NCBI GenBank assembly: GCA_022578965.1
Contig: MU400867.1
Location: forward strand, 1-30,422
Source: Xylaria sp. FL1777
Lineage: Eukaryota; Ascomycota; Sordariomycetes; Xylariales; Xylariaceae
DNA: 30,422 nucleotides
Direction of reading: 5' to 3'
This document shows, in pieces, positions 1 through 9,247 of this stretch. Within the stretch, counting starts at the first letter, position 1. Each line of letters starts with the position of its first letter. Made by a program: the position numbers and the translations under genes. The notes under the pieces were generated by a model that worked only from the letters and a program-made list of their open reading frames with translations, was not told where the DNA came from and did not search any database.

Positions 1-660
1 TAAAAATGTATTTTTTAAATTGCTTTATTATTTTTTATTATTTTAAACTTTTATAACTTATACTTTTTTTTTAAGTTAAAAAATCTTTTTTTTTTATAGC
101 TTTTTTTTTGTTTTTTTTTTTAAATTAATATTATTTTTAAAAGTATTTTTTTTTTTTACAGTTATAATATTTAACTTTAATTATATTTTAGAATTGTTGT
201 TTTTAAACTTTATTAATTTGCTTAGATCTTTATTTAATATTTTTTTAAATATTTTTTTTTTTGTTTTTTTTAATTTTTTTAGTTTTAAAGTATTAATTAA
301 ATAATTATTAATTAATTATAATAGCTATATTAATATATGTATTAATTTTTGCTAGTTTATTTATTTTACATAGTTTGTTTTAAACTTAAGTTTTAAATTT
401 ATTATAAAATAAATAAAACAATATAAGCTTAAGTAATTTTAAAATTATTATTAATTGTTTAAATTTTATAGCATAATTTATTGCTGCTTTTATTTGTTTT
501 AAGCAGTAAAGTGCTTTTTTTACGTGTTTTACTTTTTAGGTGTTTTTAAATAATGCTTTTATTTAATTTTTAAATTTAACATAGTTTTTAAAAATTTTTT
601 TTGTTTTTAGCTTAAGATTAGTTAACTTGTTAGCTTTTAAAAAATCTTTTAAAATAAATT
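1..660 (-). pseudogene. Gag relic of Gypsy copy A
   Basis: This is the minus-strand counterpart of the gag relic of copy C and encodes the capsid/nucleocapsid precursor of a Ty3/Gypsy element. The zinc knuckle lies at about 124-168. Read on the minus strand it keeps the C-x2-C-x4-H-x4-C spacing in frame. The first Cys, the His and the last Cys are all replaced by Tyr codons (TAT or TAC), the product expected from G-to-A in TGT/TGC and C-to-T in CAT/CAC. The capsid-like part lies upstream on that strand, to about 660. Many TAA/TAG stops make it non-functional. The true start is not determinable and the frame leaves the window at position 1. Confidence 0.62.
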
Positions 661-865
661 AAAACTATTTTAGTATTTTTTTTAACAAAAATTATAAAAT
701 AGTTATTACTTTTTAATTTTTTTTTATAATAATAATAAAATGTTATTTTAAATAAAGTTTAATATAAATTAAAAAAGCTTTTATATTTATAGATTTATTA
801 TAAAGCTTTAAAGCAGTAAGTTTAAAACTTTTAATGTTTAGCATTTTTAACATTATAAATAATCC

Positions 866-886
866 TAATAATAAAAGCAGTAATAA
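866..886 (+). repeat. Target-site duplication, left copy (21 bp)
   Basis: TAATAATAAAAGCAGTAATA plus one A is identical to 6037-6057. In copy C (reverse complement near 29360) the uninterrupted site reads almost the same, with an extra CAG. The duplicated stretch is therefore target DNA from the Gypsy leader. A 21-bp duplication suits target-primed reverse transcription by a LINE and is too long for an LTR element. Confidence 0.85.
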
Positions 887-1054
887 AAGCTTTAAAAAAG
901 ATCCTTTTTTGAATTCTTTACACTTAACTATAACTTTGTAAGTTCAAGCTTAATCATTAAATAATTAAGATTGCTAAAATTAGCGTAACGATTTTTATTT
1001 CTTAGGTAAGTTATACTTTATCCGCGGAGTGCAAATATAATAAAAAACAGAAAA

Positions 1055-2420
1055 ATGGTATTAAATAATTTATTTGTTAAAAATGTAACTAATATGCTAC
1101 TAAGACTTATTAGCAATATAACTATAAAGCAGTAACGTTTTAATAAAAAACGTAAAGCTAATAGACTTTTTAGTATGTAAAAAATAATTAATAGAATTAT
1201 AAAATTAGTATTATAGCTGCTAATAGAAAAAAAGATAGCAAAAAAAATTTCTTTTTAAAAAAACGCAAAAAAAGCACAAATAGCGCATATATTAAAAAAG
1301 GCCTAAAAAAGCTAGCAAAGCATAAAGCTTAATAACAAAAACAACTTTAATATATTTATAACTTGCTATAATTTAAATGCTACTATAAAAGCTAACTAAA
1401 AAAGCATTAAAAATACTGTTTAAAAGCTTTTTTAATAAACTTTATTAAATATAAATATGCTAAAATTTTAAGCATAAATTATAGCTTTATAGCTAGCTTG
1501 CAATAATAAAGCAGTACTATTTAAACAAAATAAAAAAGTATTAATTAAAGTTAAAAAATAAACTAATAACTTTAAAAATAAAATATTAGCTAATATTATT
1601 AAAGCAGTAAATATAATATTTATAAGTAGTAATATAATTGCTGCTAAAAAGCTATATAGCAAAAATATAATAATTACTTTTAAAAAAGTAGTGCTTTAAA
1701 AAGCTAAAAAAAAAAAGTAAATTATAAAAGCTTTTAAAAAAAAGTTAAAAGTATAATAAAAAAAAGCAGCGCTAATAGTAAAAAGCGTTTTAGTAAAATA
1801 AATTAAAGCAATATATTTAAACAAGAACTTATTGTAGCTATTATATAGCAAATATTTTGAAGTTATAAAGTATAAAAAAATATTATTTAAAAACGCAAAA
1901 GCTAAATTTGCATTAATATTGTTATATATAAGCAGCGTTATAACAGTTAAAACAATATGCAAAAATAGCTTTTTATAAAAAGCTTAGCTATTTAACTGCA
2001 AACTTTTTACTATAAAGCTTAAAGTTATGCAGTGCTTTAATTGTTATAAATATAGTTATATAGCTAAATATTGCTGCAAAAACTTAAAGTATAGTTATTG
2101 CTTAGCTTTAAAGCACTAAAAAAGTAAAAAAAGCTACTTAATAAAAACGCAAAAAATAAAGCAAAAATATATAAACTATAAAAAAGCGCACGTAATATAA
2201 AATAAAGCTTGCTAAAAAAGAGTTAAACAAAAAAATAAAGCAAAAGCAGTATATATATTACAACTTAAAAGCTTTTAAAGTGCTAAAAAAGCAGCAGTAA
2301 TAAACAAAAAAATAAATAAAAGTAGTTTAAAAATGCTAATAGTGTTAATATTTATAAAGCTAAATAAAAAAAGATTACTAGCAAAAAAACAACAAACTAG
2401 CAATATAAGCAAAAACTTAT
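1055..2420 (+). pseudogene. LINE ORF1 relic (gag-like zinc-knuckle protein)
   Basis: The ATG at 1055 opens a frame (MVLNNLFVKN...) that can be followed through TAA/TAG stops to the zinc knuckles without a shift. The first knuckle, at 2033-2074, reads CFNCYKYSYIAKYC. It has CX2CX4HX4C spacing with His replaced by Tyr and Gly by Ser. A following Cys/His cluster includes YSYCLALKH. The last knuckle, at 2168-2212, reads YINYKKAHVI-NKAC, where two Cys codons have become TAT and a Gly pair has become Lys. This is the C-GxxH-W-C type found at the end of fungal LINE ORF1. The protein would bind element RNA in ribonucleoprotein particles. The N-terminal 300 codons are lysine-rich and helical-looking, without a domain I can name. 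The end is uncertain because no native stop can be told from a mutated Gln codon. Confidence 0.82.
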
Positions 2421-2429
2421 TTTTATTAA

Positions 2430-5400
2430 TTTAATAATATATAATATTGCTTTTTAAAACATTGTAAGATTTAAAAGTAATATAGCGTACGCGCTATAAA
2501 ATAATAGCTTTAATTATATAGTAGTTTAAAAGCTAATAATTAACAAACATAGCAATATATATTGCTTTAATAGTAGCAGTTATTAAGTTGTTTAATTAAA
2601 AAATAAAGCTACGCTATATATAAATAAAAAGATTGCAATAAAAATACTAGCAAAAAACGCTAGTAAAAATTAAGCAAAAGTTATAATAAGCAGTAATAAT
2701 TTAATAGTATTTTTATAGTTAATATACTTACTAAATTAAAAAAAAACAGTTTAATATAGTTTAATTTAAAAAATATATAAAGCAAACAAGCTAAAAAAAC
2801 ACTATATATTTATAAGTAACTTTAACTTTTATTATTTATTATAAAACTTAAAAAGCAAAAAAAGCTAAAAAGCAAATGAATTGCTTAAATTTACTGCACA
2901 ATAAGATTTTATGCTAGCTATTTCTTAAAAAAAAAGTAACTAAAATAAAGCATAAACAAAAAAGCTTAATAATAAACCTAGTATAAATATTTAGTAATTT
3001 AGCTATTACTTATTAAAAGGACTTAAAGTAGCTAAGTTTTAACTATAAAGTACTAAAAGTTATAATTAACTTAAAAGCAGCTTTACAGAAATACTTAAAA
3101 AAAGCAAAAAAATAAAACTAGCTTAAATTAAATAAAAATAAAGCAGCTATAAAAATAAAAGCTATTATTATAAAAACGCATACGTTATATATACTTAGCA
3201 AGCTAAATAATGCTTTTAACTTTTTAATTTAGCAACTAATAAAAATAGCAAATAAAATAACGCTTAAAAAAACTATAAAAAAAAAACATTAAGTATTACT
3301 TTAGTAATTTTTAAAAGTAGTTAAAACAAAAAAAAAAGCAAAACAAGCATATTGCAAGTTTTAAAGCAAAAAAACTAAAGCAGCATAGTAAGCCTTTAAA
3401 AAAAAAAAAAAAGCTTTTAGTAATAAAGTAAAAAAAGCGCAAAAACGTAGCTAAAAATAAGCACTTATAAAAGCATTTAAAAATTTTAAGTTATTATAAA
3501 GCTTAGCTAAATAAGCAAAGTTTGCTTATAAGCTAGCTTTAAAAGTTATTGCGATTTTACTGCTAAAATAAATAGAAAAAAAGCTGCTTTTTATTAATAC
3601 TTTTAAGAAAAAAATAGCTTTATTAATAAAACGCTTTTTTTTTATACTATTAGCAAACTTATTTAATATACTTAAAAAAAACTTAATTTATAATAGCTAT
3701 TAAAAGTTTATAATTAATATTAATACAAAAAAAAAAAACATAATATTGCTAATATAAAAGTTAGCGCTATAAAAAGCGCTAAAAAATAACTTGCTATTTA
3801 ATGGCTTTTTTAAAGCTTGTAAACTTGCTTTAGCAAAAAAAATAGCAATATTATGTATTGCTAGCTTTTTACTAAAGTACTACTTAATGCAATTTAAGCA
3901 AGCAAAAATAATAGTTATATTTAAACTTAAAAAGTTAAAAAAAACTAAAAAAACAGCTAAAAAGTAACGCTTTATTACGCTTATTTATATAGTAAAAAAA
4001 GTACTAAAAAAAAAGCTATATTGCTATATAATAAAAGTAGCTAAGCAAAAAAATTTTCTGCTAAATAACTAAATAAATAATAAATAAAACAAGTTAATAA
4101 ATATAGCTATTAAACTAGTATTAAAAATAGCAAAAAAAGTAATTAGTAAAAAAAGCATAGCATTTTTACTATAGCTAAATATTGCAAAAGCTTTTAATAC
4201 TATTAATAAAAAAAAAATAATATATATTTTGCAATAAAAAAGCTTTTTTTTTTAAATAGTTATATAAATAAACTTTTTTATATTAAATTACATAGTGCGT
4301 TTTTGTTTTAATAAAGCAGTATTTTAGCTAATAGCACTAAAAGCTAAAGTTTTTTAAAAGTTTTTGCTTTTATTTCTTTTTTTCTTTTTATATATTTTAA
4401 TACTTTATAATAACTTTGCTATATATTAAAAGCTAGTAATAATTAGTTTTGCTAATAATACTAACTTTATTATAGCAAACTTAAATATAAAGCAAAACTA
4501 TAAAGCTTTAAAAGCAGCATAAAAAATATATAAAAGCTAAGCAAAACAATATAAAATAAAGTTTATACTGCAAAAAAGCAAATTAATGTATTTTTTTAGC
4601 AGTAAAACAGCGCTTATATAAATAATATACTTTTTTAACGCAATAGTATACTTAAAAAATAACGCAAAGTTTTTAAAAGTATAGTTTAACAAAAACATAA
4701 AATAAAAAAAATACTTAGCAAAGCTTAAAAAAAAACTAAGCATTTAGTTATACGTAATAATTAAGCTATAAAACTTTGCATAAAGTAATAGCGTAACAAA
4801 AGCAAAGCAAATATATATTGTAATAATATAAAGCATTTTAGCTTATAGCGTAGCAACTTAGTATAAAAACTTTAAAAGAAATAAAGCAAAAAGTATTGCT
4901 AACTTGCTAGTAATAACTTAAAACAAGTGCTTTAAACATATAATTAAAGCTTTTAAAACAACTAAAATAAAATACTTAAAAATTAAAATAAAGATTTTTT
5001 TTATTAACTTATATTTTAGCAGCAAAATAATAGCTTGTAAATACTACATAAAAAGTTTAGCAGCTAAAAAGTTAATTTAAAAAGCAACAAAAAAAATTAA
5101 AACCTTTATTTAAAATGCAAAAGCTTAAAAAGCTAAAAATTAAACAAAAAACAAACTTATAAGCAATAATAAAAGCATAGCTAAAGAAAATCTAACATTA
5201 GCTTTAAACTTTTAGCAAAAAAAATAGTTAAAAAAAAAAAAACTTAAAATTATACTAAAAAAAAAATAAATAAGTAAATAAAGCTAAACTAAAACAAGCA
5301 GCAGCTATTTAGCAATAGCTAAACAAAAGCTTAACAAAAATAAAGCTTTTAAAAAATATAGCAAATTATTAAAGCATAAAGCAGCTATAATAATATAAAT

Positions 5401-5827
5401 GCATATTAAAAAAATAAAGCTAAAGGCGTTTTTACATAAAAAGAAAGTTTTAAGCTTTTTTATACTTTTTTATAAATGCGCAAAAAAAAAAAAGATCTTT
5501 TAGCATATAGTTTTACGTTATAACTTACTAAGAAATAAAAAAAAACAGCTATAAAAAAGCTTTGCAGTTAAACTGCTATAAATTAATAAAAACTTATAAT
5601 TAGCTATAAAAAAGCTTAAAGCTACAAATAATATTATAAGGTAGCTATTTGCTACTAATAAAATAATAATGTATAATAAAGCAGTTAGGATAAAAAGGAA
5701 TAAAAAAAGAAAAAAAAAAGCAGGAAATAAAGAAAAAACCAGCAGAAAAAGCAAAAGCGCTCCTTTAAAGGTCTTAAAAAACAAAAAAAAAGCTTTTGTG
5801 CGCTTTTTAAAAAAGCAAAAGGTTTAA
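2430..5827 (+). pseudogene. LINE ORF2 relic (endonuclease - reverse transcriptase)
   Basis: In the same register as ORF1. The C-terminal half of an APE-type endonuclease is seen at about 2820-3060. Its Ser-Asp-His catalytic triplet is read as Phe-Asn-Tyr at 3038-3046, each residue one transition away. RT block: FFLYILILYNN, then SFANNTNF at 4445-4468, where the catalytic FADD has both Asp turned into Asn (4454-4459). The segment after it matches fungal LINEs (NYKALKAA-KIYKS-AKQY). It continues with a thumb/connection-like stretch including LAYSVAT-Y near 4850. The C-terminus carries IIIQM-IKKIKLKAFLHKKK, then a Cys/His cluster starting with Cys at 5477 (C-x10-H in the same frame). The frame ends in TAA at 5825-5827. 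The start is uncertain, and the N-terminal part of the endonuclease (about 2430-2800) could not be aligned by eye. Inactive. Confidence 0.85.
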
Positions 5828-6036
5828 AAGCTTTAAAAAAAGTTCTTTTGCCTTTTAATTATTACTTTTTGTTTAGCAAGCTAGTTAGTAAAAACTAGTT
5901 ATTACAAGGTAAAAGAACTTTAAAGTAGCAGCGTAAACATTGTTGCATGAGGTTTTTATTTGGCTTTTTGTACGGTTTTACTTATAAGTACACAAGTAAA
6001 AAAACCGCGCTATAAAGCAGCACAATAGGTTATTAA
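5828..6036 (+). other. LINE 3' UTR, less mutated than the body
   Basis: Contains a short inverted pair around 5865-5915 (ACTAGTTATTACAAGGTAAA and relatives) and an unusually GC-holding stretch at 5940-6010 with TTGCATGAGG, TTTGGC and ACCGCGC. TC, GG and GA dinucleotides, nearly lost elsewhere, survive here. It ends in a TTA/TAA-rich tail that merges with the target duplication. Confidence 0.6.
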
Positions 6037-6057
6037 TAATAATAAAAGCAGTAATAA
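6037..6057 (+). repeat. Target-site duplication, right copy (21 bp)
   Basis: Identical to 866-886. After it the sequence resumes as the leader of Gypsy copy A, aligning with the reverse complement of copy C near 29340. Confidence 0.85.
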
Positions 6058-6965
6058 TAGTAAAAAGTTAAGTTTTTTATTTTAAGTTATTACTTTAAGT
6101 ATAGCAATAGTAAAAATAAGCATTAAGTTTACTAGTAATAATATTAATATTAATTATAACATAATTATTTATTTAAAACTTTAATTTATTATTATAATAG
6201 CAATTATTATTACTGCTTTAATTATTATAGCTAATATTTATGCTAGTTTAAAAGTTATAATACTTAGTATTTAAGCTATTTTTTAAGTTAAAGCAACTAG
6301 TTTACTTTGTAGCGCTAATATTAACATTAGTTTTTTTTTACTATTACTGTTTAACTTTTTTTTTTTTATTACTGCTTTTTTTCTAATAAAAATAGCTAGT
6401 AAAAGTGCTAAAATTTATTGTTTTAATACGTTATTAGTTTTAAAAGTTTTTAAAATTTTTAAACTTAATTTTTAACTTTTTATTTTTAGTAGTATAACTT
6501 AAATTTAGTTTTATTAATTATTAAATAAAGCTTACTTACGTAATGCTATTTAGTATTTTTATTTTTTAAATATTTTTTTAGTATACTTTTAAGAGTTTAT
6601 TTTGTAAATTGTTTATTATTTAACTTTTTATATTAATATTTGTTTTTATGTGTTAAGTTCTATTAATTAAAAAGCTATTAAAGTATAATAAACCTATTAT
6701 ATATTAATATAATAAGTTTGCTTTTAAGGTTTTAATTTGCAAATAATAATAGAATTTTTAATAGTAGTTCATTAAAGAAGTTTTTAAAGTACTTTTATTA
6801 CTATATATTAATAAAAGTTTTAAAAGATTAAAAGTAATAAATATATTAGTGCTTAGTAATTATAAAAAATTAATAGCTAAAAAACTAGAACTAAATAAAT
6901 AACTAAATATAAAAAGTATATAATTATATAAACAAAAAAAAAATAAAAAAAGTAATAACTTCTTT

Positions 6966-7075
6966 TAAATTATTGCAAGTTTAGTAAGCATTAAATTACC
7001 GTAAGCTTAGTAAGCTTTAAATTACTGTAAGCTTAGTAAGCTTTAGATTACTGTAAGCTTAGTAAGCTAAGTAAA
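6966..7075 (-). repeat. 26-bp tandem repeat in the LTR/leader of copy A
   Basis: About four copies of a 26-bp unit (GTAAGCTTAGTAAGCTTTAAATTACT and variants) lie roughly 100-210 bp inside the element terminus at 7178. Copy C carries the same array at 28352-28455, so it belongs to the element family and is not a local expansion. The half-units AAGCTTAGTAAGCTT are near-palindromic. The position near the start of the LTR suggests a promoter or enhancer-like array, but this is inference. Confidence 0.75.
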
Positions 7076-7124
7076 TTGTTACGTAACTTTAGCTTTAGCT
7101 AGCAAAAGAAAAAGGTGCAAAATA

Positions 7125-7178
7125 TATGTAAAGGCATTAGGCCGCTCTAAAGGCCACCCTTGTGCTAATTTTATAACA
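7125..7178 (-). mobile_element. 5' LTR edge of Gypsy copy A
   Basis: Reading the minus strand from 7178: TGTTATAAAATTAGCACAAG followed by GGTGGCCTTTAGAGCGGCC. Copy C has TGTATTACAAAATTAGCACAG and the same GGTGGCCTTTAGAGC block from 28240. The 5'-TGTTAC-like start is typical for an LTR. The GGCC-containing block (7140-7158) is one of the most GC-rich stretches in the window. LTR length is unknown because the partner LTR is off the window. Confidence 0.6.
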
Positions 7179-8160
7179 ACTAAAAGGCTTTATAAAAAAA
7201 ACTAAAATGCAAATTGCACTAAAGAATTAATTAAAAGGTTTACTAATAAATAAAAAACTAGTAAAAGTAATAAAAATAAAGCGTATTATATATAAATTAT
7301 AAGTTTTAAAATTTTTTTAAGAAAAAATGCTAAATAAGCTAACTATTGTTAATATAATAAATAATAACTGTTATTTTTTAACTTTGTAAAATTACTTAAG
7401 CTAAGCAAATTAAAACATTAATAAAACTTTAACTAAAATTAGCTGCATTAAAGTTATTATTTAATATTAAGTTAAAGCTAAAAACTTAAGCAGTATAAAG
7501 CTAATTAATAAAAAAGTAATAAAATAAAACAAAGTTGCTACGTTTTTAAAACTAAAGCTAACTGTTCTAAAAATACTAGGCTATTTTTTTTTATTTAAAG
7601 CTTAAATTAAAAAGCAATTTAGCTTTTATTATATAACTTACATTATTAATTACTTTGGATGTTATTTAAACTATAAGCAATTTTCGCGAAAGCATACTTA
7701 AAAACTTAAACCTTTAAACTTTTTTAAATAGTTAAAGCATTACTATTTTTAATGCTACTTAAAATATAAGCTTAAGCTTTCTATAGTTATTATATAACTA
7801 ATTTTATATAAGCATTAATAACTTAAGCATTTTATTATTAAACTTAACTTTTAAAGAACTTAAGCATATAAAAGCTATAAAAATCTGCTTTATAAAGCAT
7901 AATTAAAGCTATTTTTAAAGATTTCTTAGATTTAATAGCAATACTTTTGTTTAGCAAGCTACATTTGCAATAAACTAGTTGTTTATTTAAGCAAATATTA
8001 GCAATATTTATTATTATAATAATTAAAAATGCAATAATATATATAAAGATTTTAGTTTATTAAAGCTTTGCTTAAAAAAAGCTTAATTTATATTACTTTT
8101 ATAGAACTGCTTTTAGTTTTTTATACTTTAAAAAATTACCTAACTTTAATAGCTTTTTTT
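7179..8160. other. Unassigned AT-rich DNA
   Basis: No reading frame, repeat pair or RNA gene could be recognised. Base context is as hypermutated as the flanking transposons, with GC and AC kept and TC and GA rare, so it is probably also decayed repeat DNA. TTCGCGAA at 7682-7689 is a small GC-holding palindrome without obvious meaning. Confidence 0.4.
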
Positions 8161-8766
8161 AGAGTTTTTTATTTATTAGCTTTAGCTTTAGCTTAAAGCT
8201 CTCTATATTAACAAGGCTTCTTTTTATATTAACCCTTTTTTTTGTATAAATACTTCTTTTTATATTAACGCTTTTTTTTATGTTAACTATTTTCTTTGCT
8301 TTAACCTTTTTTATATTAACGCTCTTTTTTATATTAATTACTTTTTTTGCTTTAACTTTTTTTATATTAATGCTTTTTTTTGCGTTAATTACTTTTTTTA
8401 TATAAACGCTTTTTTTTATATAAACGCTTTTTTTCGTATTAACGCTTTTTTTTGTATTAATGCTTTTTTTTATATAAACGCTTTTTTTTATATAAATGCT
8501 TCTTTTTATATTAATTACTTTTTTTGCTTTAACTTTTTTTGTATTAATGCTTTTTTTTGCGTTAATTTTTTTTTTGCGTTAATTTTCCTTTTTGTATTAA
8601 TGCTTCTTTTTGTGTTAACTACTTTTTTTGCATTAATAACGCTTTTTTTTATATTAACCCTTGTTTTTGTATTAATACTTTTTTTTACGTTAAGCTTTTT
8701 GCATTTTAATTTATAAGATTTACTTTTGCTATTATACGTAGCAATTCTAATTTTAACAAAAAGTTC
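8161..8766 (-). pseudogene. Lysine-rich hexapeptide-repeat reading frame (unrecognised)
   Basis: On the minus strand the minisatellite reads as repeats of about six codons of the type (S/V)(V/I)(N/Y)(T/I)KK. The frame is free of stops from 8766 to about 8560, then continues stop-free in a shifted frame down to a TAA near 8160. The shift falls at a run of ten A's that is one base short. There is no ATG, so this is at best a piece of a gene. Unit lengths of 18 and occasionally 15 bases, both multiples of three, suggest past coding selection. The other two frames are closed by TAA in most units. I do not recognise the protein. A purely non-coding minisatellite would also be stop-free in one frame if its unit length is 18. 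Confidence 0.3.
8203..8692. repeat. 18-bp minisatellite, about 27 units
   Basis: Tandem units such as CGCTTTTTTTTATATTAA, CGCTTTTTTTCGTATTAA, TGCTTTTTTTTGCGTTAA and TTACTTTTTTTGCTTTAA. Most counted units are exactly 18 bp, and several are 15 bp (CTTTTTTTATATTAA). The strand shown is very T-rich with a purine-poor run in every unit. TC and CC dinucleotides survive more often here than in the nearby transposons. Confidence 0.85.
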
Positions 8767-8928
8767 TTAAATTAAGAATTTATAATCTGTTTAATTAATA
8801 ATATTTTTAATGCTTTTAAAAGCGTAGCTTTTAAATAGCTTTATTTAAATATTTATTTAGCTATACTTGCTTTTATTATTAAGTTGTTTAATTATTTAAA
8901 CTGCTTAAAGCAAGCTTAGTTAATATTA

Positions 8929-8932
8929 ATAT
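8929..8932 (+). repeat. Possible target duplication of element B (ATAT), left
   Basis: ATAT precedes the LTR at 8933 and also follows the right LTR at 23915-23918. Gypsy insertions give 4-5 bp duplications. In DNA this AT-rich a 4-bp match is weak support. Confidence 0.4.
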
Positions 8933-9236
8933 TAAAATAAAGCAGTATAATTGCGCAAGATTTACTATACTACTTTAATTGCAAAGAAATAAATCATAAC
9001 TTATGCATTTAAGCAATTAAGCCATGTATAAATTAAAAAATTAAATAATTAATTAAAAGGCTATTTAACAATATAAATAAAGCAACTATAGCTAATTTTC
9101 ATTTTGTTGTGCATTATTGTTAAGTTTATACTTTAAAATTTAGTGTAATACTCATATTTTTATTTCTACTATATAATTTAGCTTAAACTTATTTTAATTA
9201 GCTAGTTAGCTTATTTAGCTACTTTACTTTACTTTA
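8933..9236 (-). mobile_element. Left LTR of element B (3' LTR), 304 bp
   Basis: Begins TAAAATAAAGCAGTATAATT and ends ACTTTACTTTACTTTA. The partner at 23611-23914 has exactly the same length. By eye about 31 positions differ, all C/T or G/A. The terminal TG...CA expected of LTRs is seen as TA...TA here and as TA...CA in the right copy, explained by G-to-A and C-to-T changes. Confidence 0.85.
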
Positions 9237-9237
9237 A

Positions 9238-9247
9238 TCTTTTTTTA
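9238..9247 (-). promoter_or_regulatory. Candidate polypurine tract of element B
   Basis: The plus strand reads TCTTTTTTTA directly beside the left LTR, so the minus strand has an A-rich purine run ending at the LTR. This is where the plus-strand primer of a minus-orientated element should sit. In this base composition such runs are common, so only the position lends support. Confidence 0.4.

Larger units (their letters stand above)
887..6036 (+). mobile_element. Tad1-like LINE (non-LTR retrotransposon), near full length, inserted in Gypsy copy A
   Basis: A 5150-bp insertion bounded by a perfect 21-bp duplication. There are no terminal repeats. The 3' end runs into a TTATTAATAATAATAA-type tail. 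The 5' UTR is about 887-1054, ORF1 starts at 1055, ORF2 ends at about 5827 and the 3' UTR is 5828-6036. The domain order is zinc-knuckle ORF1, APE-type endonuclease, RT with an FADDTN-like block, then a C-terminal Cys/His region. This is the usual build of fungal Tad1-clade LINEs. Both ORFs lie in the same register across 4.8 kb with no net frameshift, so decay was by point mutation. The two UTRs are visibly less AT-biased than the coding part. The element is orientated opposite to its host element. Confidence 0.88.
1..7178 (-). mobile_element. Ty3/Gypsy retrotransposon copy A, 5' part, interrupted by a LINE
   Basis: On the minus strand this element begins at 7178 with an LTR-like TGTTATAAAATTAGCAC and runs leftwards off the window. 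With the LINE (887-6036) removed, about 2.0 kb aligns by eye with the reverse complement of 28240-30246. The element terminus, 26-bp tandem repeats, leader and gag relic occur in the same order in both. The 5' edge is placed where similarity to copy C stops: outside 7178 and 28240 the sequences are unrelated. The 3' LTR and pol lie outside the window, so LTR length and insertion duplication cannot be determined. The Gypsy assignment rests on the gag relic, seen more clearly in copy C. Confidence 0.8.

Noticed and set aside
1468..1962. Two minus-strand hydrophobic open frames (1468-1662, 1696-1962)
   Set aside because: Antisense of LINE ORF1. The plus frame leads directly into zinc knuckles, and the poly-Leu/Ile/Phe content is what A-rich Lys/Asn codons give when read backwards.
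4537..4743. Minus-strand open frame of 68 codons
   Set aside because: Antisense of the LINE RT just after the FANNTN block; no independent support.
5518..5784. Minus-strand open frame of 88 codons, hydrophobic (MFFKTFKGALLLFLL...)
   Set aside because: It is the antisense shadow of the LINE ORF2 C-terminus, where the plus strand is Lys-rich and aligns with fungal LINEs.
8203..8692. Telomeric or subtelomeric simple repeat
   Set aside because: Units are 18 bp and variable, do not resemble TTAGGG-type repeats, and the array is embedded between transposons.
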